Origin: Flavobacteriales bacterium
GTDB taxonomy: Bacteria; Bacteroidota; Bacteroidia; Flavobacteriales_D; Crocinitomicaceae
Direction: 5' to 3'
Assembly: GCA_022361195.1 (NCBI GenBank)
Contig: JAKSBJ010000090.1
Location: forward strand, 1 to 33,125
DNA: 33,125 nt
Shown here: piece after piece, positions 1-8,395 of the stretch
Layout: every line of letters begins with the position of its first letter
Position numbering within the stretch: the first letter of the stretch is position 1
Notes under the pieces: generated by a model
Database searches by the model: none
What the model saw: only the letters and a program-made list of their open reading frames with translations
What the model was told of the DNA's origin: nothing
Program-made: the position numbers and the translations under genes

Positions 1-1
1 C

Positions 2-214
2 TGGGATTTTAAACCTAATTGGAGAAATTGGTATTTTTCGGATGATGGGAAAACAGCTTGGTTTGAAGAGTCATTGGATACCTGGATGGAGGAGTGTAGA
101 GGAAGTGGAGTGGTATGCCTCATTAAAGGTGAGTGGAAAATTGTTCATTACAACCTTACCGTTTTAATTGAAAACGAAAAAATTAAAAAGTTCATAAAGC
201 TCAGACAAAAGTAA
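2..214 (+). CDS. NTF2/SnoaL-like protein, 3' end only
   Basis: An open frame runs in from the left edge to TAA at 212-214, giving the last 70 residues of a protein. The visible part is rich in Trp and ends in a strand-like stretch around G-E-W-K-I-V-H-Y-N-L followed by a basic tail. This resembles the C-terminal half of SnoaL/DUF4440-type NTF2-like domains, small cone-shaped folds used as enzymes or ligand-binding modules. It reads into the ACMSD gene 52 bases downstream on the same strand, so the two probably share a transcript. The family call is by resemblance only. The substrate is unknown and the N-terminus lies outside the window. Confidence 0.6.
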   Translation, partial: WDFKPNWRNWYFSDDGKTAWFEESLDTWMEECRGSGVVCLIKGEWKIVHYNLTVLIENEKIKKFIKLRQK

Positions 215-266
215 AATGGTCATTGACCAATGATTGAGCCTAAACAATAAAAAAAGAAAGAGATTT

Positions 267-1280
267 ATGTTGAAAATTGACATGCACACGCATATTCTTC
301 CGCCTGAAATGCCAAATTGGACGGAGAAATTCGGATATGGCGATTTTATTTGGTTAAAACAAAGCGAAAAACCTGGTTATGCTGATATGATGAAAGGAAA
401 TGAGTATTTCCGGACCATCGAAGAAAATTGCTGGGATGCCGATTTGCGGGTGAAAGAATACGAACAGTTTGAAACACAGGTTCAGGTGGTATGTACCGTT
501 CCAGTTATGTTCTCCTATTGGGCTAAAGGAAGCGATTGTTTGGATTTGAGTCGGTTTTTAAATGATCATATAGCTGATTTGCAAGCGCGATATCCTAAAA
601 ATTATGTTGGTTTGGGAACCGTTCCTATGCAAGATTCAGAATTGGCAATTCAGGAGCTTCATCGACTGAAGAATGAGCTAAACATACCTGGTATTCAAAT
701 AGGATCCAATATCAACGATAAAAACCTGAGTGATGCCGATTTGTTTCCAATTTTTGAAGAGGCAGAAAAGTTAGGGATGGCCATCATGATTCACCCATGG
801 GAAATGATGGGATTTGATAAGATGGAAAAATATTGGTTGCCTTGGTTGGTTGGAATGCCAGCTGAGACTTCAAGAGCTATGTGTTCACTTATTTTTGGAG
901 GTGTTTTAGAACGTTTACCAAACTTAAGGGTGTTGCTCTCTCATGCTGGAGGATCTTTTATTCCTACCATTGGTAGAGTAGAACATGGATTTAATTGTCG
1001 TCCCGATTTGGTGGCTATTGACAACAAAAGAAATCCAAGAGAATACTTATCTCAATTCTGGACTGATTGTATTACGCATGACATTGATATGTTAAAGTAT
1101 ATCTTAAAAGTGCAAGGTTCTGAAAAGGTGTGTTTAGGAACTGACTACCCTTTCCCACTGGGCGATTTAGAAATTGGAAAGTTCATTGAAGAAAGTGATC
1201 TGCCAAAATCTGACATTGAAAATATCTTTTGCAATTCTATTTTAAGTTGGTTAGACCTTCCGAAAGAACGTTTTTTGTAG
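267..1280 (+). CDS. acmsd: 2-amino-3-carboxymuconate-6-semialdehyde decarboxylase (ACMSD)
   Basis: A 337-residue amidohydrolase-superfamily enzyme. ACMSD decarboxylates 2-amino-3-carboxymuconate-6-semialdehyde, made from 3-hydroxyanthranilate in the kynurenine route of tryptophan breakdown, and so diverts carbon from quinolinate/NAD synthesis towards 2-aminomuconate. The zinc-site residues expected for the family are visible: H7 and H9 (H-T-H near the N-terminus), H176 (HPW), H226 and D293 (GTDYPFPLG). Family-typical segments such as [10 protein letters not shown] and [12 protein letters not shown] are intact, and length matches animal and bacterial ACMSD. The frame extends upstream to a TTG at 234, but ATG at 267 places the family-typical K-I-D-x-H-x-H at the N-terminus and follows a purine-rich stretch. 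Other kynurenine genes are not in the window and may lie to the left. Confidence 0.93.
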   Translation: MLKIDMHTHILPPEMPNWTEKFGYGDFIWLKQSEKPGYADMMKGNEYFRTIEENCWDADLRVKEYEQFETQVQVVCTVPVMFSYWAKGSDCLDLSRFLNDHIADLQARYPKNYVGLGTVPMQDSELAIQELHRLKNELNIPGIQIGSNINDKNLSDADLFPIFEEAEKLGMAIMIHPWEMMGFDKMEKYWLPWLVGMPAETSRAMCSLIFGGVLERLPNLRVLLSHAGGSFIPTIGRVEHGFNCRPDLVAIDNKRNPREYLSQFWTDCITHDIDMLKYILKVQGSEKVCLGTDYPFPLGDLEIGKFIEESDLPKSDIENIFCNSILSWLDLPKERFL

Positions 1281-1380
1281 GCTGATTTTCCTTCCAACTT
1301 TACTATTTAGGTCTCCAATATATTTCATGATATTGGTTGGACTTCTAACCTTCTTATATTTAATTTTAGCCTATCGCAAC

Positions 1381-3333
1381 ATGAAAAAATACTGCTTTAC
1401 TCTACTGATTCTCTGTGTATCATTGGTTGGACTATCACAAGAAGGATTACAGTGTGCTCATCTAAAGTCCCGGACTCATCATTTAACAAAAGAACGTTCG
1501 GCGACCTTGAGTCTTGAATATATCGAACTAACGCATCAATATGATGTCCACTTTTATTTTTTGGATGTCAATTTAGAGCGTACGTCAACAGATATTTCAG
1601 GGTCTACTGAAATCCATGCGACCGTGATAGCCGATGATATGACTACATTTTTGTTTGAACTTCACGAAGATTTAGACATCTCTGATATTTTATTGAATGG
1701 AACAACTTCAGTTCCTTTTAGTCGAGAAGGATCGGCAGTTTTGGTTCCGGTAAGCTTTTCGGAGGGAGATAATTTCTTTATGAGGATACTTTATTCTGGA
1801 ACACCTCCTGTAAGCGGTTCCAGTGGTTTAGGTGGAAGTGGTATGACCAATTCTTCTTCACCAACCTGGGGAAATGAAGTAACCTGGTCGTTGAGTGAAC
1901 CTTTCTTAGCCTATGAATGGTTTCCGTGCAAACAATACCTTAATGATAAGGCAGATTCATTGTATGTATTTGTGACAACCGATTCGGAAAATAAAGTTGG
2001 ATCACAAGGGCTTTTAACGGATGTTGTGGATGTTGGAGGAGGAAAGTCCAGACATGAGTGGAAATCCAATTATCCAATTGATTATTATTTGATTTCGGTG
2101 GCAGTGGCAAAATATGTTGATTATACTATTTACGCTAATCCCGCCGGTGCTGCTGAGCCAATCATGATTCAGAATTACATTTATGATAATCCAGCTTGTT
2201 TACCTTTTTTTGAAAGTAACATTGATGAAACGGTAGGTTTTATGGAGCATTTTTCAGAGTTGTTTGGAATGTATCCTTTCGAAGATGAAAAATACGGACA
2301 TGCTATGGTTCCGATTGGGGGAGGTATGGAACATCAAACGATGACTTCCCAAGGTTTTTTCTCAGATGGATTAACTGCGCATGAATTAGGACATCAGTGG
2401 TTTGGTAATAATGTGACCTGCGCCAGTTGGGCGGATATTTGGATCAATGAAGGTTTTGCTTCCTATAGCGAGGAGTTGATGATGGAGGAGTTTAATCCGG
2501 GAGATGAAATAGGATCGATGGAAAATCGTCACGAAGATATTATGTCACAACCCGATGGTGCCGTTTGGGTAGAAGATTCTTTAAATGCTTCGCGAATTTT
2601 TAATGGAAGATTAACTTACAATAAAGGAGCTGCGATTGTACACACCATGCGCTTCTTGGTTAATGATGACGATTTGTTTTTTCAGATTTTAAGAGAGTTC
2701 CAAGTAGATTATACCGATGGAACAGCTCGTGGAGACGACTTTAAAGAAAAGCTAGAAGATTTAAGTGGTGAGAGTTATCTCAACTTCTTCAATGAATGGT
2801 ATTATGGAGAAGGTTTTCCAACCTATTCAGGAACTTATAACCAAATTGGAAGCTCTGTTTTCTTTGAATTATCTCAATCTGTTTCTGCACCAGCTATAAC
2901 ACCTTATTTCACCAATGATCTGGAATTAAGAATAACTGGAGAAGATGGTACAGAAGAAATTGTACGTTTGAGTAGTATTGATGGAGCAACAACACTTCAT
3001 TCATTTACTTTTTCTGAAAAAATAGTTTCCATTGAGTTTGATCCCAATAATTGGGTCATAAATCAAGATGGTTCTATAACAGAAGATACCGAACTTGTTG
3101 AAATTCCGGAACAAGGTCTTTTAGCAAAGATTTATCCGAATCCGGCCACGGAATTTTTGTATATTGAAAATAAAGGAGAACTTTTTGACTACCAAATTGT
3201 TAATTCGAGTGGGAAAGTTGTTTTACAAGGACAATTGCCTTCCGGAGAAACAACAATTCCACTAAATGGCCTTTCTCAAGGAGCCTATTTTCTGAAATAT
3301 AATGGGGGAATCGAGAAATTTTTGAAGAAATAG
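1381..3333 (+). CDS. Secreted M1-family metallopeptidase with T9SS sorting domain
   Basis: A 650-residue protein beginning with a signal peptide (MKK, hydrophobic core, cleavage likely after L-S-Q). It has an M1 aminopeptidase-type catalytic domain. The zinc motif HELGH is at 334-338 and the third ligand E357 gives the exact HExxH-x18-E spacing. Y413 lies in a Y-N-K-G segment where M1 enzymes carry a catalytic Tyr. The usual exopeptidase motif GAMEN is replaced by GGGMEH at 313-318. The last ~70 residues (from I-Y-P-N-P-A) form a type A T9SS sorting domain, so the enzyme is probably exported across the outer membrane. The frame extends to an ATG at 1327, but the ATG at 1381 starts a clean signal peptide. 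It appears to be a single-gene unit; substrate preference cannot be read from sequence. Confidence 0.9.
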   Translation: MKKYCFTLLILCVSLVGLSQEGLQCAHLKSRTHHLTKERSATLSLEYIELTHQYDVHFYFLDVNLERTSTDISGSTEIHATVIADDMTTFLFELHEDLDISDILLNGTTSVPFSREGSAVLVPVSFSEGDNFFMRILYSGTPPVSGSSGLGGSGMTNSSSPTWGNEVTWSLSEPFLAYEWFPCKQYLNDKADSLYVFVTTDSENKVGSQGLLTDVVDVGGGKSRHEWKSNYPIDYYLISVAVAKYVDYTIYANPAGAAEPIMIQNYIYDNPACLPFFESNIDETVGFMEHFSELFGMYPFEDEKYGHAMVPIGGGMEHQTMTSQGFFSDGLTAHELGHQWFGNNVTCASWADIWINEGFASYSEELMMEEFNPGDEIGSMENRHEDIMSQPDGAVWVEDSLNASRIFNGRLTYNKGAAIVHTMRFLVNDDDLFFQILREFQVDYTDGTARGDDFKEKLEDLSGESYLNFFNEWYYGEGFPTYSGTYNQIGSSVFFELSQSVSAPAITPYFTNDLELRITGEDGTEEIVRLSSIDGATTLHSFTFSEKIVSIEFDPNNWVINQDGSITEDTELVEIPEQGLLAKIYPNPATEFLYIENKGELFDYQIVNSSGKVVLQGQLPSGETTIPLNGLSQGAYFLKYNGGIEKFLKK

Positions 3334-3385
3334 AAAGTCAAAAGCCTTAATTAGTTTTAATTTAGTCACCAGTAAAAACCATAAA

Positions 3386-3949
3386 ATGTCTATCTCTAAA
3401 GAAGGTATTGATACATCAAAATGGGTAGAAGATTACTCAGATGGTCTTTACAATTATGCTGTGATGCGTGTTCAGGATCATGATCTAGCACTGGATTTTG
3501 TTCAGGATACTTTTGTGTCAGCGTTGAAAGCTCTGGAAAATTTTCAGGGGAAAAGCTCTGTGAAAACCTGGCTTTATTCAATTCTTAAACGCAAAATTAT
3601 TGATCATTGGCGAAAACAGGAATCACGTAAAACACGTCCTATGTCGTCTTATTTTTCTGATTCAGGAATGATGAAAGGGAAATTTTTAGAAGGAGCACAA
3701 CCCACAGGACGAGTATCAGAAGTAGAGAAGATAATAGAAAATGACGAACTAAGAGAAGCAATTTTTGGCTGCATTTCAGGCTTACCAGACAATTGGCGAG
3801 GAATATTGGTGGACAAAATGATCGAAGAAAAGAAGACAGAAGAGGTCTGTAAGGATCATGATATCACAACGTCCAACCTCTGGGTGATCATTCACCGTGC
3901 TAAATTGCAGTTAAGAGATTGTTTAGATAAGAAGTGGATTAGGCAATGA
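3386..3949 (+). CDS. ECF-type RNA polymerase sigma factor
   Basis: A 187-residue sigma-70 family protein of the extracytoplasmic-function class. Region 2 spans about residues 15-80, with the typical D-x-V-Q-D-T-F-V-S-A and W-L-Y-S-I-L-K-R-K-I-I-D-H-W-R segments for core binding and -10 recognition. Region 4 (about 120-180) is a helix-turn-helix ending in I-I-H-R-A-K-L-Q-L-R. A longer-than-usual linker of about 40 residues rich in Ser, Met and Gly separates them. Its stop overlaps the start of a zinc-finger anti-sigma gene (ATGA at 3946-3949), implying translational coupling and joint control. No signal-sensing domain is present, and the target promoters cannot be deduced. Confidence 0.93.
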   Translation: MSISKEGIDTSKWVEDYSDGLYNYAVMRVQDHDLALDFVQDTFVSALKALENFQGKSSVKTWLYSILKRKIIDHWRKQESRKTRPMSSYFSDSGMMKGKFLEGAQPTGRVSEVEKIIENDELREAIFGCISGLPDNWRGILVDKMIEEKKTEEVCKDHDITTSNLWVIIHRAKLQLRDCLDKKWIRQ

Positions 3950-4185
3950 GTTGTGAAAAAGTAACATATTTAATCGATAAGGGAGAACTGGTGAAGCTTT
4001 CGTTCATGGAACGAATGAGAATTCGGATGCATGTTTGGATGTGCAAATGTTGTACTCATTACGAAAAAGACTCGAAAGCTTTAGGGCGTATGTTTAGACG
4101 CCTGGCTGATAAAACAGAACCGAAAAAGGTCTTGTCCGAAATGGATAAGGATAAACTAAAAAAGGCTATTTCAGAGAAATCGTAA
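3946..4185 (+). CDS. Short soluble zinc-finger anti-sigma factor
   Basis: A 79-residue protein whose start codon overlaps the stop of the sigma factor gene. It contains H29-x3-C33-x2-C36, the HxxxCxxC signature of the ZAS (zinc-binding anti-sigma) domain, in a helical, basic context. There is no membrane segment and no periplasmic domain, so it is a cytoplasmic anti-sigma factor rather than the common membrane-anchored form. By family knowledge it should bind and silence the partner sigma factor and may release it on thiol oxidation, zinc loss or ligand binding. The gene order (sigma first, anti-sigma second, overlapping) supports pairing. Its length is close to the minimum for a ZAS domain. 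Confidence 0.85.
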   Translation: MSCEKVTYLIDKGELVKLSFMERMRIRMHVWMCKCCTHYEKDSKALGRMFRRLADKTEPKKVLSEMDKDKLKKAISEKS

Positions 4186-4204
4186 AGCTTTTGGCTTAGC
4201 CTTT
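4161..4204. terminator. Possible shared inverted repeat between converging genes
   Basis: AAAGGCTA at 4161-4168 and TAGCCTTT at 4197-4204 form a perfect 8-bp inverted repeat across the tail-to-tail junction of the anti-sigma gene and purB. The loop is 28 bases, long for an intrinsic terminator, and there is no strong T-run, so a terminator role is only tentative. Confidence 0.25.
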
Positions 4205-5551
4205 CTCCATCATATTTATTCCCGTAAAGTTTTGCGGTCGAATTGCTCGCAATTCCTCTTTTATTTCTGCAGAAACATCTAAGGTATCAATGAATTCAGA
4301 AATGGATTGTTGCGTAATTACACTATTTGTTCTGGTTAAACCTTTCAACGCTTCATATGGTTTAGGGAATCCTTCTCTTCTTAATACTGTTTGAATAGCT
4401 TCTGCAACCACTGCCCAGTTTTCTTCTAAATCTTCATTGAGTTTACCTTCGTTTAATAAGACCTTACTCAATCCTTTTAAGGTTGATTTAATGGCTAATA
4501 CCGAGTGAGCGATAGGAACACCTACGTTTCTTAAAACAGTAGAGTCAGTTAAGTCACGCTGTAGTCTTGAAACTGGAAGTTTTGCCGCTAAATGCTCAAA
4601 TAGAGCATTTGAAATTCCGAGATTTCCTTCGGAATTTTCAAAGTCAATAGGATTGACTTTGTGCGGCATCGCCGATGAACCAATTTCACCTTCTTTAATT
4701 TTTTGTTTGAAGTATTCCATCGAGATATACGTCCACATATCTCTGTCCAAATCCAAAATGATGTTATTGATTCGCTTCATAGCATCAAACAATGCTGCAG
4801 CGTTATCATAGTGCTCAATTTGAGTTGTAGTTTGGCTTCTTTCAATTTGAAGAGTAGTGTTTACAAAGTTGTTTGCAAAGTCTACCCATTCAATTTTAGG
4901 GAAAGCAACAAAGTGAGCATTCATATTACCTGTTGCACCTCCAAATTTAGCAGAGAAAGGAACCGCTAATAATTGTCCTTTTTGAATATCTAATCGTTCA
5001 ACAAAAACAAAAATCTCCTTTCCTAAACGAGTAGGAGAAGCAGGTTGTCCGTGTGTTCGGGCTAGCATTGGAACTTCTTTCCACTCTTGTGCTAAATCAT
5101 TCAAAGTTTGAATCAATTCATCCAATAACGGAATGTATTCTTCATACAAAGCATGTTTCATGGAAAGTGGAACAGCTGTATTATTGATATCCTGAGAAGT
5201 TAATCCAAAATGAATAAACTCTTCAAACTGACTTAGACCAAGTTCAGCTAACTTTTCTTTAATGAAATACTCTACAGCCTTAACATCATGATTTGTGACT
5301 TTTTCAATGTCTTTAATCTTTTGAGCGTCCTCTTCGGTAAAGCTGAGGTAAATGTTTCTTAAATCCGCTTCTTTATCCTCTGGAAAATCCGCCAAAGCTT
5401 CAATATTTTGTTCGGTCAGAGCCAAAAAATATTCAATCTCAACCAATACTCTGTACTTGATTAAAGCATATTCTGAGAAGTAATTAGAAAGATTATCAAC
5501 TTTGCTTCTGTATCTTCCGTCAATGGGTGAAATGGCCGTTAAAGGGTTCAT
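4196..5551 (-). CDS. purB: Adenylosuccinate lyase
   Basis: A 451-residue fumarase/aspartase-superfamily enzyme that releases fumarate from SAICAR and from adenylosuccinate, acting twice in purine synthesis. It aligns by eye along its length with the Escherichia coli PurB type (N-terminal L-T-A-I-S-P-I-D-G-R-Y, central T-N-H-D-V-K-A-V-E-Y-F). It carries the superfamily signature S-S-A-M-P-H-K-V-N-P, with M295 and K298, and the catalytic Ser at 292-293. The frame extends to ATG at 5575, but an exact -7 promoter box sits at 5573-5580, so transcription should start below it and the ATG at 5551 is chosen. It is probably monocistronic and converges on the anti-sigma gene. Confidence 0.96.
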   Translation of the reverse strand: MNPLTAISPIDGRYRSKVDNLSNYFSEYALIKYRVLVEIEYFLALTEQNIEALADFPEDKEADLRNIYLSFTEEDAQKIKDIEKVTNHDVKAVEYFIKEKLAELGLSQFEEFIHFGLTSQDINNTAVPLSMKHALYEEYIPLLDELIQTLNDLAQEWKEVPMLARTHGQPASPTRLGKEIFVFVERLDIQKGQLLAVPFSAKFGGATGNMNAHFVAFPKIEWVDFANNFVNTTLQIERSQTTTQIEHYDNAAALFDAMKRINNIILDLDRDMWTYISMEYFKQKIKEGEIGSSAMPHKVNPIDFENSEGNLGISNALFEHLAAKLPVSRLQRDLTDSTVLRNVGVPIAHSVLAIKSTLKGLSKVLLNEGKLNEDLEENWAVVAEAIQTVLRREGFPKPYEALKGLTRTNSVITQQSISEFIDTLDVSAEIKEELRAIRPQNFTGINMMEKG

Positions 5552-5572
5552 TTTTGTGAATTTAAGAAAGCG

Positions 5573-5580
5573 CAAAGATA
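5573..5580 (-). promoter_or_regulatory. Bacteroidota -7 promoter box upstream of purB
   Basis: TATCTTTG on the minus strand is an exact match to TAnnTTTG, the primary-sigma -7 box of Bacteroidota. A TTG (plus-strand CAA at 5601-5603) lies 20 bases upstream, the expected place of the -33 element. It lies 21 bases before the purB ATG at 5551. Confidence 0.6.
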
Positions 5581-5629
5581 GGTATTTCGTCGAATTGGAA
5601 CAAGCAGTAAATAAGGTAAAGTTTATGCT

Positions 5630-5935
5630 TTATTGTAAATCATCATCCAGAATATCTTTGCGATCGACCGAACTTCCTTTTTTTCCTGCAGCAATTAAAC
5701 CTTTAAAGATAAAGTATAAACCAAGTGCTGCTAAAATGAAAGGATAATAAAACAGATAGTCATTTGCCAGTCCGGCGAATAACCAAATTATACTGACGAC
5801 TATAATTCCAATTCCGAGGAATATTGTTTTATTGGGATTGTCTTTGGGGGTATTATCAAAATCCGAGATGCTACTCTTTTCAAGCTTTTCCTCCAGCTCT
5901 TTTTTCTTCTGTTCTTCGGATGATAAGGATTCCAT
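5630..5935 (-). CDS. Small two-helix membrane protein downstream of MoxR ATPase
   Basis: A 101-residue protein not matched to a named family. It begins with a charged, coiled-coil-like segment (about residues 5-30, rich in Glu and Lys). Two hydrophobic helices follow at about 37-55 and 63-82, then an acidic tail ending in D-D-D-L-Q. It starts four bases after the stop of the MoxR-type ATPase gene, so the two are almost certainly co-transcribed. The layout suggests a small inner-membrane partner of the ATPase, but that is inference from position only. Confidence 0.75.
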   Translation of the reverse strand: MESLSSEEQKKKELEEKLEKSSISDFDNTPKDNPNKTIFLGIGIIVVSIIWLFAGLANDYLFYYPFILAALGLYFIFKGLIAAGKKGSSVDRKDILDDDLQ

Positions 5936-5939
5936 GTTA

Positions 5940-6908
5940 TTAGTCTTGCATTAACACATCAAGAATCTTCTCAATGGAGTATCCCTCGGCTTCGGCTCGG
6001 TAGTTTCGTACAACACGATGTCTTAAAATAGGGTAGGCTACTGCCTTAACATCTTCAATGTCTGGAGAATATTTACCATTGATAGCAGCATGACATTTAG
6101 CGCCAATAATTAAATATTGTGAGGCTCTTGGCCCAGCTCCCCAATCCAAATACTGTTTGGTTAAGTCATGTGTTAAATCAGAGTTTTTACGCGTTTTAGC
6201 AACTAATTTAACAGCGTATTCATAGACATTTTCCGGAACAGGGACTCTTCTGATCAACTCCTGGAAGTAAAGAATTTCTTTAGCATCCAAGATTGGTTTA
6301 AGCTCATGCTTTTGGTCAGAGGTGGTGTTTTTAACAATCGAAATTTCTTCTTCGTAAGTTGGATAATCCACCCAAATGTTAAACATAAAACGATCTAACT
6401 GTGCTTCAGGAAGGGGGTAGGTTCCTTCTTGTTCAATAGGATTTTGAGTGGCTAAAACAAAGAAAGGTTTATCCAACTCATATTTTTGTCCTGCGGCGGT
6501 TACCGTTTTTTCCTGCATGGCTTCTAGCAAAGCAGCTTGAGTTTTTGGTGGTGTACGGTTAATCTCATCAGCCAAAATAATATTGGCAAAAATGGGACCT
6601 TTAATGAATTTAAAATTTCGGTTTTCGTCTAGAATTTCAGATCCAACAATATCAGAAGGCATCAAATCCGGCGTAAACTGAATTCGCTTAAAAGAAAGTC
6701 CTAAAGAATCAGAGATGGTCTGAATTAATAATGTTTTCGCGAGTCCGGGAACACCAACCAAAAGACTGTGTCCACGACTAAAAACAGACATTAAAACTTG
6801 TTTTACAACATCCTCTTGTCCGACAATGACTTTATGAATTTCGTCATTTAGTGCGTTGTATTTTTGGACCAGTAAATTGATTCCTTCTTTGTCGGATATA
6901 TTCTCCAT
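5940..6908 (-). CDS. MoxR-family AAA+ ATPase
   Basis: A 322-residue AAA+ protein. Walker A is G-V-P-G-L-A-K-T at 52-59 and Walker B is I-I-L-A-D-E-I at 110-116 (D114, E115), followed by N-R-T-P-P-K-T-Q-A-A-L-L-E-A-M-Q-E, the hallmark of the MoxR group. The C-terminal lid domain (about 215-320) is present. MoxR proteins act as chaperone-like ATPases, usually beside DUF58 and VWA-domain genes of the Bat (aerotolerance) type. Here neither partner follows: the next gene is a 101-residue membrane protein and the upstream gene is a rhomboid. Partners may be encoded elsewhere. Cytoplasmic location is inferred. Confidence 0.92.
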   Translation of the reverse strand: MENISDKEGINLLVQKYNALNDEIHKVIVGQEDVVKQVLMSVFSRGHSLLVGVPGLAKTLLIQTISDSLGLSFKRIQFTPDLMPSDIVGSEILDENRNFKFIKGPIFANIILADEINRTPPKTQAALLEAMQEKTVTAAGQKYELDKPFFVLATQNPIEQEGTYPLPEAQLDRFMFNIWVDYPTYEEEISIVKNTTSDQKHELKPILDAKEILYFQELIRRVPVPENVYEYAVKLVAKTRKNSDLTHDLTKQYLDWGAGPRASQYLIIGAKCHAAINGKYSPDIEDVKAVAYPILRHRVVRNYRAEAEGYSIEKILDVLMQD

Positions 6909-6997
6909 AAGCTAATTTTCGATTCCTAAAAATAATAATTGTCGACGAATAACGGTAGCAATAATCAAACCAAAGAGCAGACTGCTTGTTTTGTGGA

Positions 6998-7552
6998 TTA
7001 AACGCTCTTTTTTCGTGATAAAAGGTAAGCAAAAATTGTTCCTACTGCTCCACCAATGATATGTGCAAAATGTGATACTCCATCATCATTAAATGAAGTC
7101 ATTATTTCATAGCCTATAAAGACAATAACAACTAAAATAAAACTGAGAGGTAGTTCTTTTTCCTTTAGGTTACGAGCAGATACCAATAAGATGAGCATAA
7201 AAACAATTCCACTGGCTCCCAAGAGTCCATGATCAAAAAAGAGGAGATGCAGAATTGAAGTAACAATTGCCGTAGTAAGCATCATTAAAATGAGTTGACG
7301 CCCACCATAACGAGCTTCAACAATGGGGCCTAGTAAGAGCAGCATGGGCAAGTTTGCCATTAAGTGTCCCTTATTGGCATGTCCCATTGCATGGGAAAAC
7401 AAGCGGAAATACCAGAGTGGATCGTCAAAATCCCAAACCGGATAAAGAACAAAGGCATCTCCCAGTAAAGGACTTATACTGCTGAGTAAATAGATACCAG
7501 CGCAAAGAAAAGAAAAGCTTAATATTACCGGAGAATCAAATGTTATTCGCAT
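6998..7552 (-). CDS. Rhomboid-family intramembrane serine protease (first copy)
   Basis: A 184-residue, strongly hydrophobic protein with about six membrane segments, the minimal rhomboid core. The catalytic Ser lies in L-L-G-A-S-G (S114) and the catalytic His in H-F-A-H-I-I-G-G (H164). H63 and N67 in G-H-L-M-A-N-L match the oxyanion-site H-x3-N motif. Rhomboids cut membrane proteins within or beside their transmembrane helices. An exact -7 box lies 44 bases upstream of the ATG. The MoxR gene follows on the same strand after 89 bases, which is compatible with a shared transcript but not proof of one. The substrate is unknown. Confidence 0.9.
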   Translation of the reverse strand: MRITFDSPVILSFSFLCAGIYLLSSISPLLGDAFVLYPVWDFDDPLWYFRLFSHAMGHANKGHLMANLPMLLLLGPIVEARYGGRQLILMMLTTAIVTSILHLLFFDHGLLGASGIVFMLILLVSARNLKEKELPLSFILVVIVFIGYEIMTSFNDDGVSHFAHIIGGAVGTIFAYLLSRKKSV

Positions 7553-7596
7553 AAGTACTTATTGATGCTTAATTTATATTTTTACAGCGCATCAAT

Positions 7597-7604
7597 CAAA
7601 GATA
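7597..7604 (-). promoter_or_regulatory. -7 promoter box upstream of the first rhomboid
   Basis: TATCTTTG on the minus strand, an exact TAnnTTTG match, 44 bases before the rhomboid ATG at 7552. It lies in the divergent gap shared with the beta-barrel gene at 7625. Confidence 0.5.
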
Positions 7605-7624
7605 CTTTAAAACAAATTGACACC

Positions 7625-8395
7625 ATGAAAAAATTGTTGACGCTGATTGGACTATTGGCTCTTATCCATTCTGTGAGTTGGGGACAAATTACCTCAGGAG
7701 AAAATATTCCTAAAGAGGAAAAGAAGCGAAAAGAGAAAGAATTAAAGGAAAAGGAGAAGAAAAATGCAGAGAAGGATAGTTTGAGTGGAACTGATTATTA
7801 TATAACGGGTACAGGAATGTGGACCTATCGTGATTTTGAAGATCAATCAGTTTACGGAATTTATGATGAGCGCAATAATGAAACTTCGGCTTATGCAGCG
7901 GGAGTTACCTTAGGTTTGGTGTTACCACTTTCCAAACATTTTTCAATGGACATTGGGGTCACTTATTTTGGACATGGTGAAAAATACGCTTTTCAAGATG
8001 AGACAACAGATTCAACTTTCAGTTATAAAAGACGCTATTTGCAAGTAGGAGTTCCTTTAAAATTGCGTTACACCTATGGCGAAAAGTTGCAGGGATTTGC
8101 TTTTGCAGGTCTCACACCTCTAAATATTCTTCAGATTCGATATGATGCTGAATATAACACGCCTGACGGAGTGTTTTCAGATTTGGACGAAGAGACGATT
8201 AAAAATGATTTTGCTCAATTTAATTTGATGGCTACAGGCGGTTTAGGTATTCGGTATAATCTTGATTTGATTGGATTTACCCTTTCTGCTGAGTATAGAA
8301 GGCATTTACTGAATACTTATGACTTTAATTCCATTCCTTTAGATCATCGAATGTTTGGAATTGGAATAAATGCAGGAATCTTTTTAAGATTTTAA
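7625..8395 (+). CDS. Outer-membrane beta-barrel protein
   Basis: A 256-residue exported protein. A signal peptide (M-K-K-L-L-T-L-I, likely cut after W-G-Q) is followed by a short, highly charged Lys/Glu segment at about residues 28-50. The rest, about 55 to the end, has alternating hydrophobic residues and aromatic girdles typical of small PorT/OmpW-like barrels, and ends in Phe as many outer-membrane proteins do. ATG at 7625 is chosen over the upstream in-frame ATG at 7562 because it starts the signal peptide. The function is unknown. Its TAA (8393-8395) overlaps the TAA of the converging nnr gene. Confidence 0.8.
   Translation: MKKLLTLIGLLALIHSVSWGQITSGENIPKEEKKRKEKELKEKEKKNAEKDSLSGTDYYITGTGMWTYRDFEDQSVYGIYDERNNETSAYAAGVTLGLVLPLSKHFSMDIGVTYFGHGEKYAFQDETTDSTFSYKRRYLQVGVPLKLRYTYGEKLQGFAFAGLTPLNILQIRYDAEYNTPDGVFSDLDEETIKNDFAQFNLMATGGLGIRYNLDLIGFTLSAEYRRHLLNTYDFNSIPLDHRMFGIGINAGIFLRF

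Noticed and set aside
234..266. Longer N-terminus of ACMSD starting at TTG 234
   Set aside because: The 11 extra residues are basic and not seen in the family; ATG at 267 puts the H-x-H metal motif at the usual position.
1327..1380. Longer N-terminus of the M1 peptidase from ATG 1327
   Set aside because: It would place a second hydrophobic stretch before a complete signal peptide that begins at 1381.
4703..5747. Plus-strand frames opposite purB and the small membrane protein gene
   Set aside because: Both overlap well-supported minus-strand genes, start without a promoter and read as shadow translations.
6844..7032. A 62-codon minus-strand frame over the rhomboid-MoxR gap
   Set aside because: It overlaps both flanking genes in another frame and has no homology-like features. 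I saw nothing else in the gap except a short palindrome (AGCAGACTGCT).
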